Below, piece by piece: positions 34,095 through 41,803 of a stretch of 64,000 bases of DNA. Source of the stretch: Marinomonas algicola (GTDB taxonomy: Bacteria; Pseudomonadota; Gammaproteobacteria; Pseudomonadales; Marinomonadaceae); NCBI RefSeq assembly GCF_014805825.1, contig NZ_CP061941.1, positions 1 to 64,000 on the forward strand, read 5' to 3'. Within the stretch, counting starts at the first letter, position 1; the number at the start of each line of letters is the position of its first letter. The notes beneath the pieces were generated by a model. The model searched no databases, had not been told where the DNA came from, and was given only the letters and a program-made list of their open reading frames with translations. The translations under genes were made by a program, and so were the position numbers.

Positions 34095-35681
34095 ATGGCA
34101 GCCATATCTTCTAATGCGTTGATTGATCTTGCGATTGATTTAACAAACAGTGTTACAGGGATCGATAGGTTCGATCGATTATTGACAGTGATTCGTCAAA
34201 CCATCTCTTGTGATGCGGTGGTACTCTTACGTCAACAGGGTCGAATTCTTGTTCCTTTGGCACAACACGGACTTTTAAAAGATACGCTTGGTCGACGTTT
34301 TGATATTGACTCCCACCCTCGTTTTTTAGAAATATGCCGCTCTAAAATTCCGATCGTGTTTGAAAAACATTCGCCTTTACCTGACCCATACGATGGCATG
34401 TTATTGCTTCACGAAGGGAATCTACCTATCCATGCTTGTATGGGGCTGCCATTACTTGTGGACAATGAAGTAATTGGCGTATTGACGTTAGATAGTATGG
34501 AACCGAATGTATTTGATGATATCCCTCAAAGAACACTTGATATCATTTCCGCCATGTCGGCCGCGACATTAAACACCTCAATGTTGCTGCAAACACTTGA
34601 AACCCAATCTCAACATGTGAAGAAAGTGGTTCTGGAGTTAACCACTGAAGCCTTAGTAAAGGACGGGGGTGAAATTATTGGCAACAGTCCTGCAATGTGT
34701 AAATTAAAGCACGAACTCGAAGTCGTAGCGCCCTCTGATTTTGCTACCTTAATTGAAGGGGAAACAGGCGTTGGCAAAGAGCTGGTGGCCCGAACTTTAC
34801 ATCATTGTTCGAGCCGTTCAGAAGGCCCTTTAGTGTATGTAAACTGCGCGGCTCTACCTGAGAATTTAGTGGAAAGTGAGCTTTTTGGCCATGTAAAAGG
34901 TGCCTTTACGGGGGCCGATCGTACTCGAGCAGGAAAATTTAGCTTAGCAAATGGTGGGACTTTATTTCTGGATGAGATCGGAGAGTTACCTTTAGCGGCA
35001 CAAGGTAAATTGTTACGGGTATTACAAAGTCATGAAATTCAACCTGTAGGACAAGACGCTATTGAATATGTTGATGTGAGAATTCTTGCGGCGACAAATC
35101 GAGTGTTAGCGGAAGAGGTAAAGGCAAAGCGTTTTCGAGTGGATCTTTATCATAGGTTAAGCGTATTCCCTATTAAAGTACCGGCACTGAGAGAGCGTTC
35201 TGGTGATGTGCCATTATTAGCTGGGTATTTTGCGGAACAGACACGGCGAAAGTTGGGGTTGTCCCAGTTGATCATTGACTCACAAGCGTTGGAGCTGCTT
35301 AGCCATTACCATTGGCCTGGAAACGTACGAGAATTAGAACATGTGATTATTCGTGCCGCATTGCATGCTAAGGCGAATACACGTCATTCTATTCCCCGTA
35401 TCTGTGTGGCGGATGTGAATTATTTATTTTCTTCAGAAGAGACGAGTTTGTTGTCTCTCGAACGATCATCTAAAAATCAAGTGAGTCAAACATCAGACTT
35501 TTCAACATCGTTAAAAGATGCCACCGATCAATTTCAACGCTCCATGATATTGCAAGCGTGGGAGCATGCGACTGGGAATTGGTCTGTTGCCGCTAAATTA
35601 TTGTCTATGGATAGAGCGAACTTAATACGCTTAAGTAAGCGTTTAGGTATTACTGTGGTCAGGCAAATTAAAAGAGATTGA
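34095..35681 (+). CDS. norR: Nitric oxide-responsive sigma-54 activator NorR
   Basis: NorR senses NO through a mononuclear iron in its GAF domain and activates RNA polymerase-sigma54. The 528-residue protein has a GAF domain (about 1-170) in which Arg76, Asp97, Asp100, Cys115 and Asp133 align with the E. coli iron ligands. The AAA+ domain follows, with Walker A GETGVGKE (222-229), the sigma-54 contact loop GAFTGA (269-274) and Walker B TLFLDE (289-294). A Fis-type HTH closes the protein. Placed divergent from hmp, it corresponds to the FhpR/fhp arrangement of Pseudomonas. Confidence 0.95.
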   Translation: MAAISSNALIDLAIDLTNSVTGIDRFDRLLTVIRQTISCDAVVLLRQQGRILVPLAQHGLLKDTLGRRFDIDSHPRFLEICRSKIPIVFEKHSPLPDPYDGMLLLHEGNLPIHACMGLPLLVDNEVIGVLTLDSMEPNVFDDIPQRTLDIISAMSAATLNTSMLLQTLETQSQHVKKVVLELTTEALVKDGGEIIGNSPAMCKLKHELEVVAPSDFATLIEGETGVGKELVARTLHHCSSRSEGPLVYVNCAALPENLVESELFGHVKGAFTGADRTRAGKFSLANGGTLFLDEIGELPLAAQGKLLRVLQSHEIQPVGQDAIEYVDVRILAATNRVLAEEVKAKRFRVDLYHRLSVFPIKVPALRERSGDVPLLAGYFAEQTRRKLGLSQLIIDSQALELLSHYHWPGNVRELEHVIIRAALHAKANTRHSIPRICVADVNYLFSSEETSLLSLERSSKNQVSQTSDFSTSLKDATDQFQRSMILQAWEHATGNWSVAAKLLSMDRANLIRLSKRLGITVVRQIKRD

Positions 35682-35751
35682 TATCATAAGAACGGTTGAT
35701 AAAAGTAAGTAGTGAATGATTTACTTCGCCTTATTAAATAGAGGCTATGGC

Positions 35752-36198
35752 TTAAGTTTTCTTCTGGATCGACTGTCTGGCGGCACTGACTTGACGAATA
35801 CGTTCCGCTGGTATTTCTAACTGAATTAATAAGTAGCGGATTAATTCCTTAGGGTAAGCTTGCTTCTCTAATGCGATGGCCATGCAATCTAGCCACATTT
35901 TTTTATCTTCATAGCCTACATCTATGTGTGAGTGCGCTTGTGGAATACTGATGGAACCATATTTCTGGCTATATAAGCGTTCTCCTCCCATCCAACCAGA
36001 TAGAAAACAATAGAGTTTATCAATGGACAGTTTTAAATCCGTTGGGTGCATGTCCCTGAGTTTTTTAAACTCACTTTGAGTGCTCATGGTTAGATAGAAA
36101 TCTTCTACTAATTGATGTAATCCTTTGTGCCCTCCGACAGCCCTCAACGTACTATCACCTTTTCCGTAATCAATATTGTCTGGCTTATCTATTGTCAT
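35752..36198 (-). CDS. Group II truncated haemoglobin
   Basis: The 148-residue protein matches group II truncated globins: the N-terminal LRAVGGHKGLHQLVEDFY, the B/E-helix region, FLSGWMGGERLYSQKYG, the region holding the probable haem-ligand histidine QAHSHIDVG, and the G-helix DKKMWLDCMAIALE. Members bind O2 and NO, and some help remove NO. Next to hmp and norR, a role in NO or oxygen handling is a reasonable inference. AAGGA lies 7 bp before the ATG. It follows a small membrane-protein gene by 41 bp on the same strand, so the two may be co-transcribed. Confidence 0.87.
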   Translation of the reverse strand: MTIDKPDNIDYGKGDSTLRAVGGHKGLHQLVEDFYLTMSTQSEFKKLRDMHPTDLKLSIDKLYCFLSGWMGGERLYSQKYGSISIPQAHSHIDVGYEDKKMWLDCMAIALEKQAYPKELIRYLLIQLEIPAERIRQVSAARQSIQKKT

Positions 36199-36239
36199 AA
36201 ATGCTTCCTTTTGATGTTACATACTATTGAGCAAACGGG

Positions 36240-36407
36240 TTATTTTTCTTCTTTATCCATTTTTATGGAATTTCGGTATCCGCCTACTGAGGCCAATAAG
36301 CCAATGATGACACTCATAACGAAAGGGATCTCGAACAGTAACGTAATACTAAAAAATACGATACCGACGGCTAAACCTTCGACAATCGGTTTCAACTTCT
36401 TTTTCAT
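36240..36407 (-). CDS. Small two-helix membrane protein of unknown function
   Basis: The 55-residue product has a basic start (MKKKLK), two hydrophobic segments (about 11-26 and 29-42) and a charged end (KMDKEEK), the pattern of a small inner-membrane protein. The start at 36407 is chosen because CGGAG lies 7 bp upstream. A longer frame opens at 36422 without a ribosome binding site. It is upstream of and probably co-transcribed with the truncated globin gene. I do not recognise a family. Confidence 0.65.
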   Translation of the reverse strand: MKKKLKPIVEGLAVGIVFFSITLLFEIPFVMSVIIGLLASVGGYRNSIKMDKEEK

Positions 36408-36492
36408 AAACACTCCGAACAAAAATAGTATGACAGCCAGTTTAATAAAATCTGAATTAAATTGCTGCTTTTACCTGTTTTTTTTAATAGAG

Positions 36493-36508
36493 AGTGTATT
36501 TATACACT
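36493..36508. promoter_or_regulatory. Perfect inverted repeat in the MATE/small-protein intergenic region
   Basis: AGTGTAT-TT-ATACACT is a perfect 7-bp dyad with a 2-bp spacer. It lies next to a DnaA box in a divergent promoter region. It may be an operator for one of the flanking genes. No regulator is assigned. Confidence 0.45.
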
Positions 36509-36519
36509 TGATCTTATTT

Positions 36520-36688
36520 TGTGGATAAATTTAGAGTAACATTATGACTTTGTATATTGGACGAATTGAGTACTTTGTCCCCATTTTTTGAAAAAAAGTA
36601 TGTATAACACCTCATACTACCCACAATCCGATCGTTAAAATGTAGGCTGTGAATAACTTTTTACAGTATCTCATCTTGGTTATCCACA
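36520..36688. promoter_or_regulatory. DnaA-box cluster in a 296-bp AT-rich intergenic region
   Basis: Two perfect DnaA boxes in opposite orientation (TGTGGATAA at 36520-36528 and TTATCCACA at 36680-36688) and a one-mismatch box TGTGAATAA (36649-36657) fall within 170 bp. The stretch GATCTTATTTTGT just before the first box resembles the E. coli 13-mer unwinding repeat (11 of 13). About 0.5 perfect boxes are expected by chance in the whole window. It may be a DnaA-titration, regulatory or secondary-origin locus. Confidence 0.6.
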
Positions 36689-36703
36689 AAGGGTCAATGC
36701 CTT

Positions 36704-38068
36704 ATGTCAGCGTTTTATTCGATAGTGAGCCGTTTCCAACAAGATCGTGCTGTGCATAACCGTATATGGCACATGTCATGGCCGCCTATGCTAGCGAACA
36801 TTACAACGCCGCTATTAGGCCTAGTGGATACTATGGTGGTTGGGCACCTTGGCACCGCGACTCATATGGGCGCTGTCGCGATTGGGGCAAGTGTGTTTAG
36901 CTTTATTTTTTGGGCATTCGGCTTTTTACGTATGGGATCAACAGGGTTAACCGCTCAAGCCCTTGGTAAAAAAGACGTCACTCGTGTTCGTGAACTCTTA
37001 TTTCAATCGGTTTTAATGGGCTTTTCTATTGGTCTATTATTGATTTTATGTAGAGGTCCTATTTTAGAATTAGCGATGTCTTTGATGTCTCCAAGTAAAG
37101 AGATTGAACCTTGGGCAAGAGTGTATTTTGAAGCGCGTATTATGAGTGCTCCAGCTGTATTAGCGGGTTATGCTTTGATTGGCTGGTTCTTCGGTATTCA
37201 ATACTCCAAAGGTCCGTTGTGGGTCTTATTGGTGATTAATATCGCCAATATGATTTTGGATTATTACGCTGTATACCATCTTAATATGGCAAGTGACGGG
37301 GTGGCTTGGGCAACGGTGTGGTCGCACTACATTGGTGTGATTCTGGCCATCTTTCTGGCGGCTAAGAAATTACGCCATATGTCTGGCGCCGTTCCTGTCG
37401 TTGCTTTGATTAAATGGCGAGCTTATATTGAGTTGGTGCAAGTGAATCGCTATTTATTTGTACGAACGGTTCTGTTGTTAATTGTTATGAGCTTTTTTAC
37501 AGCGCAAAGCGCGCAGCAAAGTGATGCAATTCTGGCGGCGAATTCCGTATTACTGACGTTTGTTCTCATTATTTCCAATGCATTGGATGGCTTTGCTTTT
37601 TCAGTGGAAGCCTTATGTGGTGAAGCAAAAGGGGCTAATAATCCATCACAATTTAGAAAAACCGTTATGTTAGCTTGTGTTTGGGCTTTGTTAACCGCCA
37701 TCGGCCTAACGGCGATTTTTTGGCTATTTGGGAATGCTATTATCGGCTTTTTAACCAGTGTACCCTCCGTTAAGTCGGAGGCGGCTCTGTACCTGCCTTG
37801 GCTGGTGTGGTTGCCTTTATTAAGTGTTTGGTCATTTATGTTAGATGGTGTTTTTATTGGTGTTACGGCGGTCAAACAAATGCAAAACACGATGATTTTT
37901 AGTGTGTTATTGGTGTTTTTCCCTTTATGGTACATCTCACAGCCTTTGGATAATCATGGACTGTGGATGAGCTTTTGTTGTTTGTTTGTGGCTCGAGGGT
38001 TATCTCTGTATTGGTGCTATAGACAAGCCATATCGACAGAAGTGTGGTTTGAAAAGTCATGCTCATGA
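36704..38068 (+). CDS. MATE-family multidrug/sodium antiporter (DinF-like)
   Basis: This 454-residue inner-membrane protein has about 12 helices. The MATE pattern is clear: WPPMLANITTPLLGLVDTMV in the first helix, GFLRMGSTGLTAQALGKKD after it, and in the second half SNALDGFAFSVEALCGEAKG, which is typical of the DinF subgroup. Such transporters expel organic cations or bile-salt-like compounds with Na+ or H+. The ribosome binding site is weak (AAAGGG about 9 bp upstream). Its promoter region contains DnaA boxes. E. coli dinF is part of the SOS lexA operon, but no LexA box is evident here. Confidence 0.92.
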   Translation: MSAFYSIVSRFQQDRAVHNRIWHMSWPPMLANITTPLLGLVDTMVVGHLGTATHMGAVAIGASVFSFIFWAFGFLRMGSTGLTAQALGKKDVTRVRELLFQSVLMGFSIGLLLILCRGPILELAMSLMSPSKEIEPWARVYFEARIMSAPAVLAGYALIGWFFGIQYSKGPLWVLLVINIANMILDYYAVYHLNMASDGVAWATVWSHYIGVILAIFLAAKKLRHMSGAVPVVALIKWRAYIELVQVNRYLFVRTVLLLIVMSFFTAQSAQQSDAILAANSVLLTFVLIISNALDGFAFSVEALCGEAKGANNPSQFRKTVMLACVWALLTAIGLTAIFWLFGNAIIGFLTSVPSVKSEAALYLPWLVWLPLLSVWSFMLDGVFIGVTAVKQMQNTMIFSVLLVFFPLWYISQPLDNHGLWMSFCCLFVARGLSLYWCYRQAISTEVWFEKSCS

Positions 38069-38097
38069 TGCACAGAGCGTAATTTGATTCAAATTAG

Positions 38098-38146
38098 ATT
38101 CTCAAAATACGAATAAAAACAATTCTCAATACTATTTGATATTGAG
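38098..38146 (+). promoter_or_regulatory. Repeats upstream of the second iron-type ABC operon
   Basis: ATTCTCAA occurs twice (38098-38105 and 38122-38129). CTCAATA-N8-TATTGAG (38125-38146) is a perfect 7-bp inverted repeat. The half-sites resemble degenerate Fur half-sites (ATTCTCATT), but no full 19-bp Fur box is present. Iron regulation is possible, not shown. Confidence 0.4.
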
Positions 38147-38204
38147 TGTCATTTGTGTAAAATCCCTCTTCAATTAAAAATGATTTTTGTTTAAGGAAGA
38201 GATA

Positions 38205-39302
38205 ATGAAGCTGGGTCTAATAAGTTCACTTATGGGTTCTCTGTTGGTTGCGCAAACGGCATTCGCCGATATGACAGTGATTGAGGATGTTTTAGGTCGA
38301 CAAGTTGAAGTTGACTTGCCTGCCCAACGAGTGATTTTGGGATTTTATGCTGAAGACTATATGGCAATAGGCTCCGAGCAAGCCTTTGATCATGTGGTTG
38401 GTATTTCCAGAGATACATGGGAAAGCTGGCGTCCAGCTAGTTGGTCTTTGTATACGAATTATCGCCCTTCTCTAAAAGATATCCCTGACGTGGGAGAAGT
38501 TGAATCTCAGACGTTCTCGATTGAAAAAGTATTAAGCCTCAAACCAAGTGTCGTATTGCTAGCGGATTGGCAGTATAAAGGCCTAGGTATGGACGCTGAT
38601 ACGTTAGAAGAAGAAGGTATTCCGGTTGTTGTCGTTGATTACAACGCGCAAACGTTAGAACGTCATTTGAAAAGCACCAATATCATTGGCCAATTAACGG
38701 GTCAACAAGAGCGTGCTAAAACAATCGCAAACGAATACGAAGCTGTGATTGCATCTACTCAACAGAAAATTTCAAAATCTGGTTTACCAAAGCCAAAAAC
38801 CTATATTGAATTTGGTAATAAGGGTCCTAGTGAATACAGTTTTACTTACGGTAAGAATATGTGGGGTGCCATGTCCTCGGCGATGGGTGGAGACAACATT
38901 GCCGCCCCTTTTATTGAATGGTGGGGACCGATGAACCCTGAGCAAGTTATTGCCTCTCAACCAGATGTGGTTTTTATTGCTGGTACCGAGTCAGGTGTGA
39001 AGGGTGATTCTATGCCAATGGGGCAAGGAATCGATCGCTCTATGTCGGTAGAAAGGCTAAAAGGCTTCACTCAGCGAGATGGATGGTCTGCTTTTCCAGC
39101 GGTTCAAAACAACCGTGTTTATGGTATTTATCAAGGTGCTTCACGGACTATTTTAGATGCATCTATGGCTTTGTACATGGCAAAAGCACAATACCCAAGC
39201 TTATTTAAGGATACAGATCCTGAACAAGCCTACCTTGATTTTTATAAGAAGTATTTACCTGTTGTACCCACAGGAACCTTTGCGGTACAGGTTACAGAGT
39301 AA
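38205..39302 (+). CDS. Periplasmic iron-complex-type ABC binding protein
   Basis: This 365-residue class III solute-binding protein (PF01497-type) has a signal peptide 1-21 (ending AFA). The family blocks are DVLGRQVEVDLPAQRVILG, SIEKVLSLKPSVVLLADWQ, EEEGIPVVVVDYN and WSAFPAVQNNRVYGI. The ATG at 38205 has AAGGAAGAG just upstream. A TTG six codons earlier is less likely. It begins an operon with a FecCD permease, an ATPase, pseudoazurin and an MFS protein. No outer-membrane receptor is adjacent. Ferric chelate is the likely ligand, but another metal complex is possible. Confidence 0.88.
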   Translation: MKLGLISSLMGSLLVAQTAFADMTVIEDVLGRQVEVDLPAQRVILGFYAEDYMAIGSEQAFDHVVGISRDTWESWRPASWSLYTNYRPSLKDIPDVGEVESQTFSIEKVLSLKPSVVLLADWQYKGLGMDADTLEEEGIPVVVVDYNAQTLERHLKSTNIIGQLTGQQERAKTIANEYEAVIASTQQKISKSGLPKPKTYIEFGNKGPSEYSFTYGKNMWGAMSSAMGGDNIAAPFIEWWGPMNPEQVIASQPDVVFIAGTESGVKGDSMPMGQGIDRSMSVERLKGFTQRDGWSAFPAVQNNRVYGIYQGASRTILDASMALYMAKAQYPSLFKDTDPEQAYLDFYKKYLPVVPTGTFAVQVTE

Positions 39303-39343
39303 TCTTTATTTTTAGGCAGACTTGTTTTTATTAGAGTATTTTT

Positions 39344-40402
39344 ATGCATTCTGATCTTCTTCAAAATGCTGTAAAAGATCAGCGACGTTTGGAAAAACGT
39401 CGCTTTTCTATTATTGCATGCCTCGCTTTTATGCTGTTTTTTTCATTTCTACTCGATATTGCAACGGGACCCGCCCTATTAAATGTCCTAGATGTACTTA
39501 ATGCGCTATTCAACCTAATGGGCTTTGCTATCAATGTTGACCCAACAACCCAAGTCATTGTCGCTAAGTTACGCTTACCTGTTGCCATTATGGCTGTCAT
39601 TGTCGGAGGTGTATTAGGTGTTGGCGGCGCGGAAATGCAAACCTTATTGAACAATTCAATGGCCAGCCCCTATACATTGGGAATGGCCGCTGCAGCGGGG
39701 TTTGGCGCGGCGTTTTCTTTGTATTTTGATGCGTTTGGTTTCCACCCAAGCATTAGTGTTCCTATTAGCGCGTTTATTTTTTGCATGCTGGCGGCCTTTT
39801 TTCTCTTTTCACTCGCTATGATGCAAAGAATCAGTTCAGGTCAGTTAGTCCTTGCCGGTATTGCCCTACTCTTCTTGTTTCAATCTTTATTGTCTTTAGT
39901 TCAGTTTGTTTCGTCTCCTGAGTTGAGCCAACAAATTCTGTTTTGGCTATTTGGTAGTTTATCTAAAGCAAATTGGAGCAATGTCGCTTTGGTTTTTGCT
40001 GTGACACTGACATGTCTGTTTTTTTTATTACGAGATTCATGGAAATTAACGGCACTTAGGTTAGGAGAAGCAAGGGCCAAAAGCTTAGGTGTAGATGTGG
40101 CTCGATTACGCCTTAAAACCTTATTTTTGGTTGCTGTTATGACCGCTACCGTCACCAGTTTTGTGGGCATTATTGGCTTTGTGGGGATTGTTGCTCCAAA
40201 TATGGCTCGAATGATTGTAGGGGAAGATCAGCGTTACTTCTTACCTTTGTCCTTTATTTTAGGGGCTTGTTTGTTGTCCAGTGCCTCAGTACTGTCAAAA
40301 ATCATTGTTCCTGGTGCTTTATTTCCAATCGGTATTGTTACTGCCATTATTGGTGTCCCTTTCTTTTTTTGGCTAATCATGAGTAAAAGAAAATCATTAT
40401 GA
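39344..40402 (+). CDS. FecCD-type iron-complex ABC transporter permease
   Basis: This 352-residue single-unit BtuC/FecCD permease has about ten membrane helices. Family markers include VAKLRLPVAIMAVIVGGVLG, MQTLLNNSMASPYTLGMAAA, the coupling helix region LGEARAKSLGVDVARLR and GIIGFVGIVAPNMARMIVG. It works as a homodimer with the ATPase encoded next, whose ATG overlaps its TGA by 4 bp. Unlike the fused FhuB earlier in the window, it is a separate half-size permease, so the two systems are not recent duplicates of one another. Confidence 0.93.
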   Translation: MHSDLLQNAVKDQRRLEKRRFSIIACLAFMLFFSFLLDIATGPALLNVLDVLNALFNLMGFAINVDPTTQVIVAKLRLPVAIMAVIVGGVLGVGGAEMQTLLNNSMASPYTLGMAAAAGFGAAFSLYFDAFGFHPSISVPISAFIFCMLAAFFLFSLAMMQRISSGQLVLAGIALLFLFQSLLSLVQFVSSPELSQQILFWLFGSLSKANWSNVALVFAVTLTCLFFLLRDSWKLTALRLGEARAKSLGVDVARLRLKTLFLVAVMTATVTSFVGIIGFVGIVAPNMARMIVGEDQRYFLPLSFILGACLLSSASVLSKIIVPGALFPIGIVTAIIGVPFFFWLIMSKRKSL

Positions 40403-41283
40403 AAATGGACTCTGTGACTTCGTTAAAAAGCAAGATTGAAAGTGAAAACCCTGTGTTGATGGTGGATCAACTCAATGTGGCATTGGGAGATTTAGTGCTC
40501 GCTAAAGACATGTCATTTTCTTTAGAGGCCGGAAAAATACACGTTATTATTGGCCCTAACGGTACGGGTAAAAGTACCCTGCTGAAAGCCTTATTTGGAG
40601 ACATAAAACGGCAGTCTGGTGATATTTATCTTCCGGATATTAAATTGACGAAGCGCTCTCTTGCTGAGTGGAGGAAACGGTTTGGTTATATGCCACAAGA
40701 CATTCGTTTAGATGTTGGTTTGAGTGTCTTAGAGGTTGTTTTACTCGGTCAGCTCGATGCCCTTAGCTTTCGTTTAGAAGACAATATGATTCAAGATGCT
40801 TTAGTGGCATTGAATGACATTGGATTAGTGCATCTTGCACATCGTGACGTTAGTACATTAAGTGGTGGTCAATGTCAGATGGTGCTGTTCGCTCAAGCGT
40901 TAATGAGACAACCTAAAATCTTAATGTTGGATGAACCCGTGAGTGCTTTGGATTTGCATTTTCAGCATGTGTTGTTGGAACACTTAGCTGAGAAAACGAA
41001 AAAAGAAGGGTGGATCACTCTCTTAGTGTTGCATGATTTAAATTTGTCGGCGCAATATGCGGATAATTTGTTGGTTTTAAAAGACGGTAATTTGGTGTCA
41101 CAAGGGCATCCCAACCAGGTACTAACGGCGAAAATGGTTCAAGATGTTTACAAGATTAAGGCTGAAATTATTAGCGACTCGTCTGGTATGCCATTTGTTC
41201 GAACAATACGCCAAACTGAACCCCAATATCGTCATATTAATGACGATTTAATGCCTCAAAAAAAGGTCGCTACCGGTGTGTAA
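40399..41283 (+). CDS. Iron-complex ABC transporter ATP-binding protein
   Basis: This 294-residue FepC-type ATPase has Walker A GPNGTGKST, signature LSGGQCQMVLFAQAL, Walker B ILMLDEPVSALD and switch motif VLHDLNLSAQYAD. It overlaps the permease gene by 4 bp and the pseudoazurin gene by 8 bp, so translation of permease, ATPase and copper protein is coupled. The C-terminal tail after the usual TAKMVQDVYKI segment is about 40 residues and not conserved to my eye. Confidence 0.93.
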   Translation: MKMDSVTSLKSKIESENPVLMVDQLNVALGDLVLAKDMSFSLEAGKIHVIIGPNGTGKSTLLKALFGDIKRQSGDIYLPDIKLTKRSLAEWRKRFGYMPQDIRLDVGLSVLEVVLLGQLDALSFRLEDNMIQDALVALNDIGLVHLAHRDVSTLSGGQCQMVLFAQALMRQPKILMLDEPVSALDLHFQHVLLEHLAEKTKKEGWITLLVLHDLNLSAQYADNLLVLKDGNLVSQGHPNQVLTAKMVQDVYKIKAEIISDSSGMPFVRTIRQTEPQYRHINDDLMPQKKVATGV

Positions 41284-41749
41284 ATCATTGAAAAACGTTA
41301 TCCTTCTTAAACCTTTCCAATGTGTCGTGTTCGTTTTTGCGGGTGTGTTTGTCCATTCTACAAGTGCGGCTGACTGGGAAATAAAGATGCTTAATTTTGG
41401 TGCAAAAGGCAGCATGGTATTTGAGCCTGACTTTGTGCAGGCTGAAGTAGGTGATACAGTGACCTTTATCCCCTCAAATAGTGGTCATAATGCGAGATCC
41501 TATGTTGTCCCCGACGGCGCTAAATCGTGGAAAACGCCAGTTGATAAACCCTATACCATCGCACTTGAACAAGAAGGGTTACATCTCTTTTATTGCCCTC
41601 CCCATTTAATGATGGGCATGGTTGGAATGATTCAAGTAGAACTTGCTTCAAACCTAGATAAACTCATGGCCAAAGCGCCTAAGCTACGTTCTAAAGTCGC
41701 TCTAAAACCTGAACGAGTCGATGAGTTGCTGCGGCAAATACATCAATAA
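41276..41749 (+). CDS. Pseudoazurin-type blue copper protein
   Basis: This 157-residue cupredoxin has an N-terminal export signal (about 1-31). The type 1 copper ligands are His71 (SGHNA), Cys107 and His110 (YCPPH) and Met115 (MMGM), followed by the pseudoazurin MVGMIQV strand and C-terminal helices. Pseudoazurins are periplasmic electron carriers, best known as donors to copper nitrite reductase. No nirK is in the window. The GTG start overlaps the ABC ATPase gene by 8 bp, and a TTG four codons later is an alternative. Tight coupling to an iron-type importer is unusual. Confidence 0.88.
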   Translation: MCKSLKNVILLKPFQCVVFVFAGVFVHSTSAADWEIKMLNFGAKGSMVFEPDFVQAEVGDTVTFIPSNSGHNARSYVVPDGAKSWKTPVDKPYTIALEQEGLHLFYCPPHLMMGMVGMIQVELASNLDKLMAKAPKLRSKVALKPERVDELLRQIHQ

Positions 41750-41803
41750 TACTAACTTGCTTAATACCGTCTTCATTTTATTTATTCAGCTGTTTGGTTC
41801 GTT

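Noticed and set aside
36127..36528. 133-codon + strand frame over the truncated globin start and the small membrane gene
   Set aside because: It is antisense to two genes with good ribosome binding sites and runs through the DnaA-box region. Its sequence shows no family pattern.
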